Source of the DNA: Nectonema munidae
Lineage: Eukaryota; Nematomorpha; Nectonematoida; Nectonematidae
Assembly: GCA_030549495.1 (NCBI GenBank)
Contig: JAUIRK010000710.1
Location: 248,001-312,000, forward strand
Direction: 5' to 3'
Length of the DNA: 64,000 bases
Positions 55,505-64,000 of this stretch are shown here, one piece after another. The number at the start of each line of letters is the position of its first letter. Positions within the stretch are counted from its first letter, which is position 1. The notes under the pieces were generated by a model. That model did no database searches. It was not told the DNA's origin and was given only the letters and a program-made list of their open reading frames with translations. The translations under genes were made by a program, and so were the position numbers.

Positions 55505-56639
55505 ATATATCATTACATAATAGAGAAGAGTTTCCTAAACTCTTTATACTGAAAAAATATTTCTTCAAATATATTACTGTTTTAGTTTAAAATGCATCCC
55601 TTATCTGCTAATTAATGGTATGAAGCACATGGAAAATAAAAACAGTAAAAGGTATTTCTTAAGTACTTGTGATATAAGTAATGTATTCTGAAAGCCCATA
55701 AAAAATGCTTTAATTTGGTATATCGCATGATGCATTTTGTTGAGAAATGTGAAAGTTATAAGCGTTTTAATATTTGACTAAGATTTAAGCTAGGAACACT
55801 ACAAATAAACTAAGCGTACACTAGCCCGATAAAATAAACCACACACGCGTGCTAAAGATGTGGTGAAGCGTATGCGAGATGAGAATTCACTGCGCTCACA
55901 AACGCGTAATGCAACATGTGTTAATCTTTCTTCGCATAGTTATGCGCTAAAATCAATCAATAATGTGATTTATTCTTCGCACACTGTCGGTATAAATATA
56001 ATAAATGCCGTTCGTAAAAATCAGAAAGGTTGTATCTAAACTAAATAAAAATTGTTTCGAAATAAAAGTTGACTACGATTATCCAACAAAACTCGTACTT
56101 TCGATCGACATTTTTCACTTCAAAAATAATTTAAAATTTATTAGAAAAACATTATACTGACCTATACTACTGACCCATAAAAAGTAAAAAATATATATTA
56201 ATTTTGGACAGTTTTCTTTAACTATGACATTTTAAAATGTAAAAAACCATATTCTACCTTTGTGAATATAAAATATTGAAAAAATAATATATAAACTCAT
56301 CACGTTAATTATTATTGATATTTTTTGAAACTAGATAAAAGTTGACTGACCTCACATAAAATCAGATTTTGGAAAAATAAAAATATATTTATTTGCATAA
56401 CCTAGCCTATGTTATCCACAAAGAGTATACCTTTCCAATGATACCATTTTCATTCAATTTTTTTTAAATCTTCAAATTATGCTTCACTCAAAAGGTGGTC
56501 CGTAATTTTTTCAATAATTTAGACCAAATTTTTCGAAGTAAAGTCCATTTTTTTTAATTTTTTAAAACTTTTGCAAAAATAAATTATTCTAGAGTACGTA
56601 GCAAACGATAAGCTTTCTATATCATGAAAAAAAAGATTT
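55505..56639. other. Non-coding
   Basis: AT-rich. A CG-containing patch at 55,820-55,990 may be a small eroded element (a 'gcgaagaataa' block), but no ends could be fixed. Confidence 0.4.
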
Positions 56640-57454
56640 TCAAATCTTTCGTTAAGTTTGCTAAAAAAAAATTTACCTATGCATAAACTTGTTTCTATAT
56701 GTACCGATAGTGCTTTTAGCATGGTTGGAAAAAACATAGGTTTTGTAGCGCTTCTTTGCGACCAAGAAAAAAAGTATTATAAATTTTCATTGTATTCTTC
56801 ATCAGGAAGCACTTTGTGTACAAGTGTTCGAAAAACGAAATTTTCAAAATTCGAGGCATCAATTTTATAGTTGCTCGAGTTTTAAATCACCGCCAATTTA
56901 AAGCTTTGCTAGATGAAATTGATGATAATTATCCTGGACTGGTTTTGCTGTCAAAGGGAAAAGTTCTGAGCCGTTTTGCAGCTTGCTTGAGTGAAATTCG
57001 CTCTTTTCTCCAAAAGAAAAACGCTGAACAGCACGAACTCGCTGACAATCATTGGCTTTTTAAGTTCTTTTATCTTGTTGACATGACTGAACATCTTAAT
57101 CAACTCAATGCAAAATTACAAGGTGTTGGGAATACAGTTTTGACCCTACAACGGTTAATTTTTGCATTTGAAAATAAACTAAAAATTTTTGAAGCTGACA
57201 TTGAAACGGGTCGTTTGTTGCACTTCAAAAAATTAAAAGAATTTAAAGATCAGGGCATGGTAAATAATTCTGCAGAATATTTTTGATTACAAAGCAGAAC
57301 CAGAATTCTTGTTATTTTCTATTTAATTATTGTTTTGTTTAAAATCTTTAATGTGTGGCTTAACATTCTTAACTTCGAAGTGGCTCTTTATAAACTGGGT
57401 TGTAATATAGGCCTTTTTTTAGGCTCTTTTTAACAAAAAGATTCCCGACCTCTG
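56640..57454 (+). mobile_element. hAT fragment, GTF2IRD2-like transposase
   Basis: Plus strand: LVSICTDSAFSMVGKNIGFV (about 56,690-56,750), VNFIVARVLNHRQFKALLDE across a frame change, and KGKVLSRFAACLSEIRSFLQ. Then come NHWLFKFFYLVDMTEHLNQL, LQGVGNTVLTLQRLIFAFEN and ETGRLLHFKKLKEF, matching the hAT transposase domesticated in GTF2IRD2. It ends at CAGAGGTCGGGAATC (inverted) at 57,454, a typical hAT terminus. The N-terminal part and left end are absent. Confidence 0.8.
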
Positions 57455-57799
57455 CTCTAGAGTCTAGAGCATCTTCTATGGAGGAGACTCTGTCAATTAG
57501 AAGACTCTCGCTAGCAACGAATGACGTGGAAGACTTGTCAGTACCTTTTACCATTGTCTGAAGATAATCAAAAAATTTATCAACCTGGTGGAAGCGTCCG
57601 AAAACCAAAATGTCGGAAACCAAAACATCCTAAAACCAAAAAACAAATTTTTAATGATTTGGATTTTGCCGTTTACAAAAATAATAATACAAATCAGAAC
57701 TAGGGAAAACAGCTATAACAGTTTTTAATTGATTTATTTAACAATTAAAAAAATATATTAAACCAATGGAGTTTAAAGAAATCAAAATTAAAACGCAAA
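57455..57799. other. Non-coding with short CCAAAA repeats
   Basis: Three direct copies of a (C)GAAA-ACCAAAA motif lie at about 57,597-57,640. They recall the subterminal repeats of the MITE at 60.8 kb but with a different core. Confidence 0.4.
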
Positions 57800-57813
57800 T
57801 TAACCCTTTCATT

Positions 57814-57828
57814 CATAATGGGACACTG
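57814..57828 (+). promoter_or_regulatory. Subterminal transposase-site candidate, piggyBac left
   Basis: CATAATGGGACACTG here is repeated exactly in inverted orientation at 58,159-58,173, bracketing the 5' non-coding region. Probably a transposase-binding repeat. Confidence 0.5.
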
Positions 57829-58558
57829 GTTTCCCAAACAAAAAAAATTAAGATAAAAAAAATGAGCAAGTTACTTACACGTTAACCCAACTTTTTAGTA
57901 ATATAACCTTTATTTCAATTTAATTATATCAAAATTTTGAATTTTTTTTCAAATTTTTCTGTCAAAATTGTTTTCAAAGTGGAAAAAAATATGAACTATT
58001 AAGTGATACCATTAAATTTACAACACGGTAAGTATTCGGTCTTTTGAAGAAAATTTTTTAAATCAAATTTTTTCAAATGTATTCTTTATAGAATCATCAA
58101 TTTTACCTGAAAATTCTTTTTTAATTAGCTTTTTTTTTTACTTTTTTGTTTGCGACTTCAGTGTCCCATTATGCCTTTGTGGAACAATTATAAATGTCCA
58201 TATAATAAGATACATAAATACAAATTTTTATAAGATCTCAATGACGATACTTAGAGATTACATCCAATGACACAAAAAATAACAGATACATATTTCAATA
58301 ATTTGACAGCTATCCTAATCTTTTTCTCTCTTGCCTGTAAATGTGCTGATATATGTGTTTTCTATATTTTGTGTCTCTGTATTGAATCCCATAGAATTTG
58401 CACGACTTGTTAGTAACACACATCACAGATGTTAATGCAGAAGAGAATCTATCATTTATAGTAGACTAATTTTGACAACTCTAAAAAAGGGAGTAGATAA
58501 AACTGAAGTGTTCATGTTTTTTAGCTTCATCACCAAGTTTTACTTTTTATCCTTTCTT

Positions 58559-60172
58559 ATGTCTCTGAAAAGTAAAATATACCATAATGGAAGAGAATTG
58601 ACAATAAGTAAAAAAGATATAACTGAAATTATCTACGCTTAAAACTCAGAAGATGAATTTTTAAAGTTGGACAATGATGATATTCAAGCTCTGATATCTG
58701 GTGATGAAGCAGGATGTAGCTCAGTAAGAATTTCCAATAATGAAGCGTTTCTCCAAGATGAAGAAGAGAAAAATCCTGAAATCCTATTGAATACGGTAAA
58801 TTTTTGGAATCATTTTCACAACTGTTAGATTTTTCTCATATAAATGACGAATTTTTTGTGTTCAAAAAAGTAACAAATTTTGATATATTATTAAAAGATA
58901 TAATTTTAGTAGAAACTCAAGGATATGCTAAGCAGAAAGGTCATGTTTTTTCAACCAATGAGCATGAAATTTCTGCTTTTATTGGGATGCATCTTGTGTT
59001 TGGTTTTCATAGGCTTCTGACCATAACAAACTATTGTTTTAAGAACAAAAGTTTAAATGTAAGCTATATTTCAAATATCATGACATAGTAAATTTACTGA
59101 AATTAAACGATATTTTCATTTCAATAATAATGATAAAATGGATTGTGAAAGGGCTTATAAAAGGCCGATTTTCAAACATTATAATGCTGCTTTTGAAAAG
59201 ATATTTTATCCAGAAAAAAATCAGTCAATTGATGAAAGAATGATAAAATTTAAAGGCAAATGTGGTATGAAACAGTATGTTAAACCAGAACCTATTAAGT
59301 GGGGTTTCAAATGTTGGGTCAGAGCTGGTATTACAGGTTTCGTTTATCAAATAGGACCCTACGTTGTTAGAGAAAAAGACATCGAGCATTCTTTAGGCGA
59401 AAATGTTGTAATGCAGTTATCACAGAAAGTTTTCCACACGGGTTGTCATCTGTATTTCGACAGTTTTTTTACTAATATCAATCTTATGAAAATGTTGCAT
59501 GATAAAGCTATTATGGCGGCTGGCATTATACGTGAAAATAGAAAACTACTCCCAAGCGATTTGAAAAATGATAAAGATGTGAAAAAAGGTGAAGCTAACT
59601 GTCATCAAACAGCCGATCGTAAAATCAATGTTTGTAAATGGTTCGACACTCGTGGAATCACAGTGCTAACAAACTTTATGAAGCCAAGAGGTATGAAGCT
59701 CAGAAAAAAATAGAAAGAGTGGAGAAAGAGATGGCTTTATTCAAACAATACCTACTATGATCTCAAATTACAATATTTATATAGGAGGAGTAGACGTGTC
59801 CAATCAATATAAAAGCTGTTACAATTATGATCATAGATCAACACATAAGTATTACCTAAGATTTTTTTTATTTGTTTGAAACAATCAAAAATCTTATTTG
59901 GTTTTCAAAAAGTTAGATAGTGAAAATAGTCAATCGTTTATAGAATTTAAACAGGTTATTGCTACGCGATTGATAAACAACTTTACATCCCGATAGTATC
60001 CGTCTTCTTCCACCTCAAAAGAAAAAGATTTCCTTCATCTTCCTAATTTCAGTGAGAGAAGACAAAGATGTTAATTTTGTTGTAAAAATAAAAGAGAAAG
60101 CAGAACATTCATTTTGTTGTGGAGCCTGTGAAAAGTTTCTCTGTGTACAAAAAGATAGAAACTGTTTTTGAA
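58559..60172 (+). pseudogene. piggyBac transposase (DDE_Tnp_1_7), broken
   Basis: N-terminal acidic region (SEDEFLKLDNDDIQALISGD), then SAFIGMHLVFGFHRL. The catalytic core contains the first Asp in QSIDERMIKFKGKCGMKQYV (about 59,222), the second in YFDSFFTNINLM (about 59,455), and the third in CKWFDTRGITVLTNFM (about 59,633). The conserved GGVDVSNQYKSCYNYDHRS lies near 59,785. A C-terminal Cys-rich finger (CCGACEKFLCVQKDRNCF, about 60,115-60,170) is present. All three catalytic Asp remain. The frame changes roughly five times, including after residue 28 and around 59,100 and 59,712. Confidence 0.85.
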
Positions 60173-60522
60173 CTTTCATTTAGAATTATGATTTTATAAA
60201 CTAAAAACAAGTTTTTTCAATAAAGTATTTTTTATTTTTCCCTTATCAAGTTTTTTATTAGATCAAAAGTAAAACACAGTGCCGAAATTTCATTTGATAC
60301 TAAGACTAAAAAATTTTAGGGCTATTTAACAAGATATCATGGTAAAAAATAACTCCTGTATAAAAAAAAGGTAATGTTGCACTATCCGTGCATAGGAAAG
60401 ACGTTTATCGATGCACAGATATTGCAACAATACCAAAAAAAAGTTTAAAAGTAACTTTTAATCCATTTTCTAATAAATTAATTTTTTTTGAAAATTTAAA
60501 ATTTTTTTCTTTATGTGCACAG

Positions 60523-60540
60523 TGGGACACTGGTGTCCCA
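60523..60540. promoter_or_regulatory. Subterminal palindrome, piggyBac right
   Basis: TGGGACACTGGTGTCCCA has 8-bp perfect arms around TG and contains the same GGGACACTGG core as the left site. Confidence 0.5.
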
Positions 60541-60820
60541 TATCAATTTTCTGGGTCAATGACTTTTTATTTCAAAAATGCTTAGTCTTAGTTATATTAC
60601 AGGAACATTTTTTAAAAAGGTTTGACATCATTTTCACTGCGTAACTTTTTCTGTGCCTGAAAGGGTTAAATAAATTTTAAACTCTAAGGGACATAATGTA
60701 GGTGATCAAATTTTTTAAAGAGATGGATTGATAAGGGTATTTATTCAATTAACAATTTAGTCCATTCAAATCTGGATTTGTTTTTTCATTAAGTTTTTCA
60801 ATAGATACTTACATCGATTC

Positions 60821-61052
60821 CTAGTCAAAATCCCCCAAAACAAAAATCCCTACTTCCAAAATCACAAATGACTAAAATTCTCACTTCCAAAAAACAGTAA
60901 AGCAAAATCCTCAAAAACTAAGGTCACTGCTACCGGTTTTTGGAGACTTTGCTAGCTTGGATTTTAGTTACGAGGATTTTAGTTTTTTTGGGATTTTGGT
61001 AGAAGAGATTTATTTTAGATTTCAGTGACTTATTAGCGGGGATTTTGATTAG
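60821..61052. mobile_element. 232-bp MITE with AAAATCC subterminal repeats
   Basis: CTAGTCAAAATCCCC at the left faces, inverted, CTAATCAAAATCCCC at the right (14 of 15). Both arms carry many CTAAAATCC or CAAAATCC motifs in mirror orientation, meeting at a central CTACCGG. No coding. Superfamily unknown. Confidence 0.65.
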
Positions 61053-61929
61053 ATACAAATATAAACTTAGTGACAGATTTAATGTAATGTACTATCTTAT
61101 TGTATGCCTCTATCAACATCATCATCATAGACTAAACGATTCCTAAACTTTTGAGATTACTGAGAATTCTGTAGATATTGAATTCTCCCTATCTTATGTC
61201 ATGAGTATTTCCGCTAGGATTTTCGAACAAGCATATTATGCGAGATTGTATAACATGAAATGAAACAATGTGATGGATAATTTCATAAATGCTGAGCTAT
61301 TGCGCGGACATCATATTTAGAAAAAAGCTCATAAATGATCTATCAATTTTGCAAAAAAATGTTAAAGATCACAATTGAGCTTTCCCTTCCTGGCATGAAA
61401 CGACAAGTGTTGTAAAACCACATGAAGCTACATTAGACACTTGACATTCAGTACATTTGATTCGATTCCCACACTCCCTTTATTTCATTTGCTTCGTGCT
61501 TGCTCTTTCTTCCTCCAACAATGAAGGTCAAAATCAGAATATGTGAAAACTGTAAATCTTATTATATAGTGCTTGGTCAAAAAACACGAAATTTAAAACG
61601 GCTGAAAATCAAAACGCCCGAGAACACTCTCTTTTGGAAGCACTGGAACAGTTAAAAGTACCTAAAGATTGTTCGCATACCAAGAATCATCTAAAAATAT
61701 GATCTAATATATTTTAGGTTTGAAATCGTTTAGAATGAAACAAAAATATTCACAGAATATAAAATTTATGCAAATAGATTTTGGAATTCCTAATGTATCT
61801 ATACATGAAATTTCAAATGAACAAGAACTTGAAACTTAGAAAAACTTCTTTCAAAAACAAATTTTGTTTTAAAAGAGAAAACAACATAATTAATTATGAA
61901 TTAGTGTTTATGTTTGGTCTATTTTAAAG
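61053..61929. other. Non-coding
   Basis: Nothing recognised. Confidence 0.45.
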
Positions 61930-63590
61930 GTGCCCCAAAATTTATTTGTTTTATATTTGGAAAATATACTTTTAAATTTTAGAAAGAAAAGTCTCTTTAC
62001 ATTTACCAACCCAAATCAAAACACAAACATCACCAATGCTACTAACCTCTTAAACCAAATCGATACACTTGCACCAAAATACAAAATCCATTTTAACACA
62101 TCCAAGCTCAATGTAATTCACTTTACACGCAAAAGAATCTCATCACACCTGTCACTCACCTAAAATATCTTGGCATTACTTTCCAATCCAACCTAAAATT
62201 TTCTCTACATCTAAAGAATGTACCTTTCAAAGCATTACCATCTATCCATCACTTCACCACGTTATACACACCCTTCTCATCCAAAATGCTCTCATATTTT
62301 GCCACCATCTGCAACAAATACATTCCACATCTTACCCACTACTCTATATCACCTGAAATCCATCCTATCTCTCTTATTGATCCTTCTAAAATTACGCCCT
62401 ACAATCTGGTCTTATGCAAACACAAAAACACTCTTCATCCACTCTTACACTCCATCTCTTCATCTCTCCTCTTCATCCCACTCTTACAAAACACTTATTT
62501 ATTTTTACCGACGGTTCCAAAACTGCATTCCATGCTTCAGCTGCCTACGCCTTTTACATCACCAATTCTCCAACTTCGTTTACATCTATGGTCTTACATA
62601 CTGACTCCAACACCTCATCATACGAAACAGAAACTCTTGCTATTTTAACTGCCTGTAATCTCACCTCATCTTCACATCTACTGCCTCAACTTTACTCAAA
62701 TACACTTTTACACCGATGCCCAAAACATCATCAACGACCTAAATCTCAATCACAAAATCCCTCAATCCTCTTACAGCTTAGCCACAAAACTTATCCAACT
62801 TTCCAATCATTTCAACATAACAATCTATTGGTCTCCCGCACACTCCACCTGCACTGAAAACAATAGTGTTGACAGGCTATCTAAAACACTACCTTCAAGC
62901 ACGCATTCCCTTATCTTACCTTATCTCCCTCTATCCACTATCATTAAAGCCGCACATGCAATATGCATCTATACTGAACACATGGTCATCTCTTGATATC
63001 GCACCACCCTTGATCAACTTTGCCATTCACAACAAAAACATCACTCTCTCCCGCAACTCCATCAAGTGGTTCTCATCACACTGCCCAACCTATTTCTATT
63101 TCTAAAGATTCAAACTACACAACAATCCATTATGTAGATTTGGTTGCTCCTACATCGAAACAGCCCTACACATCATTCTCTACTGCCCAATTTATAACGA
63201 TTTACGTGTTAAACTACTCAATTTCTGTAATCTACACTTTAACGAACCTCCTACTTCTTTATATGATTTTTTACAACATCCAATTATACTTCAAGAAATC
63301 TCCATTTTAATTAACAAAATAGAACCAATCCTTATCGCACACCAAAATCTTATTCCACCCACACCTCTTAATTAATTATACTCTTATCATCCTTAACTTT
63401 ATATACTGAACACAAATACTACAAACAATTTTTCTCCTAGAATACTAGATCTCTATAATGTTTCATCAACTAAACTCCACGCAATCATCAAATCCCAAAA
63501 TCTAGCAAGCTGCAAGCATATGAGCCAAAGCTGGAAAGTGCTTAGAGATTTCCTCACTCACTCACTCACTCAGTTGATCTAAATTTTCAA
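61930..63590 (+). mobile_element. I/R1-like LINE, RT C-terminus, RNase H and 3' tail
   Basis: Starts within the post-FADD region (LLNQIDTLAPKYKIHFNTSK), then YLGITFQSNLKFSLHLKN (about 62,165). RNase H follows: LFIFTDGSKTAFHASAAYAF (first Asp), SYETETLAILTACNL, YTDAQNIINDLN across a frame, and SPAHSTC. A Cys/His tail with a C..H.. pattern is degraded near 63,100-63,200. The 3' end has a (CTCA)n tract at about 63,552-63,574, fitting the simple-repeat tails of I/R1-type LINEs. C-rich sense strand, unlike the surroundings. Several frame changes; 5' truncated. Confidence 0.75.
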
Positions 63591-63784
63591 TGGCTGCCGA
63601 CGTTGTAAGATTATTTTTCTTTTAATTTTATATTTTCTTTTTTATACATAACATAGACATCCTACCCACACACATAGACGATTCTAATAACTACACCTGT
63701 CATATTTAAAAAAAAATCTAGTTTTCCTTTATCTTCTTTTAGCTCACTTTCTCTTCTTTTTTTATCTCTAATTATCTCTAACCT

Positions 63785-63950
63785 GTTTGACGACTTCATT
63801 TCTCACGCATCACTATTCGCTGAAGACAGCATTAAATTCTACAAACTAAAATCTGACACCCTTTTAAGCATTGCCTCAACCCTAGAAATTAAAGTTATAA
63901 GTCTCCCCAATACGCACAATTCCAATACTACGAGCTATGCTTCAACTGCT
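63785..63950 (+). mobile_element. LINE RT fragment around FADD
   Basis: LFDDFISHASLFAEDSIKFY then SIASTLEI, the RT active-site region of a LINE of the same type as the previous one (FADD changed to FAED). Very short; probably a separate truncated copy. Confidence 0.5.
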
Positions 63951-63974
63951 GCTACCCAATCAACGATCATTACT

Positions 63975-64000
63975 AAGGGGTCGTTCACAATTGACGTCAA
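63975..64000 (+). mobile_element. Possible DNA-transposon end at the window edge
   Basis: AAGGGGTCGTTCACAATTGA followed by CGTCAA resembles a common MITE terminus (GGGGTCGTTCA...ACGTCA). Cut by the window end, so cannot be confirmed. Confidence 0.3.

Larger units (their letters stand above)
57804..60665 (+). mobile_element. piggyBac transposon, end to end, 2,862 bp
   Basis: TTAA at 57,800-57,803 and 60,666-60,669. Ends CCCTTTCATT and, inverted, CCCTTTCAGG. Length fits the family. Subterminal GGGACACTGG boxes occur near the left end, inverted at 58,159-58,173, and as a palindrome near the right end. One plus-strand transposase region (58,559-60,172) fills the centre. Damaged, so probably not autonomous. 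Confidence 0.85.

Noticed and set aside
1-64000. LTR retroelements, Polintons or other virus-like elements
   Set aside because: No long terminal repeats, integrase, protease, capsid or packaging signatures were seen; all reverse transcriptases here are non-LTR type.

Overview
The window is metazoan, strongly AT-rich (roughly 70% A+T by eye) and dominated by decayed transposable elements. Spliced exons with GT-AG introns, a LIN37 gene, non-LTR retrotransposons and hAT, piggyBac and pogo/Tigger DNA transposons exclude a prokaryote. The element mix, plus copies of a Cys/His-rich repeated family that I recall from arthropod genomes, suggests an arthropod (possibly a crustacean or arachnid). The species assignment is inference.

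Host genes are few. (1) The best is a LIN37 homologue (MuvB/DREAM complex) on the minus strand, 17,742 to 10,042. I assembled it from four exons whose splice phases agree; it gives 226 residues. Its introns hold a CR1-like LINE, an hAT MITE and a repeated-gene fragment. (2) A single-exon 344-residue seven-transmembrane receptor lies at 36,129-37,163. (3) The 3' end of an unrecognised spliced gene lies at 1,507-2,002. (4) A GC-richer exon at 23,681-24,057 (minus) is unassigned. (5) Weaker candidates are a small secreted peptide (3,316-4,805) and a terminal exon (9,544-9,727).

Layout: 0-9 kb has a host gene end, hAT elements and two Tigger remnants. 10-17.7 kb is LIN37. 18-26 kb has LINE pieces, MITEs and an hAT with a SINE inside it. 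27-35 kb is a pile-up of at least five LINE copies, an internally deleted hAT and a 130-bp TTAA MITE. 35-38 kb holds a 15-bp minisatellite and the receptor. 38-50 kb holds a Tigger, a jockey/I-like LINE split by a 4.1-kb TTAA element, and a second LINE. 50-57.5 kb has a repeated-gene copy, a ZMYM1-like hAT, a perfect-TIR MITE and a GTF2IRD2-like hAT. 57.8-60.7 kb is an end-to-end piggyBac. 60.8-64 kb has a MITE with subterminal repeats and an RNase H-bearing LINE.

The most unusual object is the TTAA-flanked element at 42,390-46,503. It has piggyBac-like ends. Its two arms are tandem arrays of about 150-bp units that appear to be diverged, oppositely oriented relatives, so it looks like a Foldback element built on piggyBac-type termini. 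It sits inside a LINE ORF2, and joining the flanks at one TTAA restores the LINE frame locally. No LTR retroelement, Polinton, tRNA gene, rRNA gene or CRISPR array was recognised.
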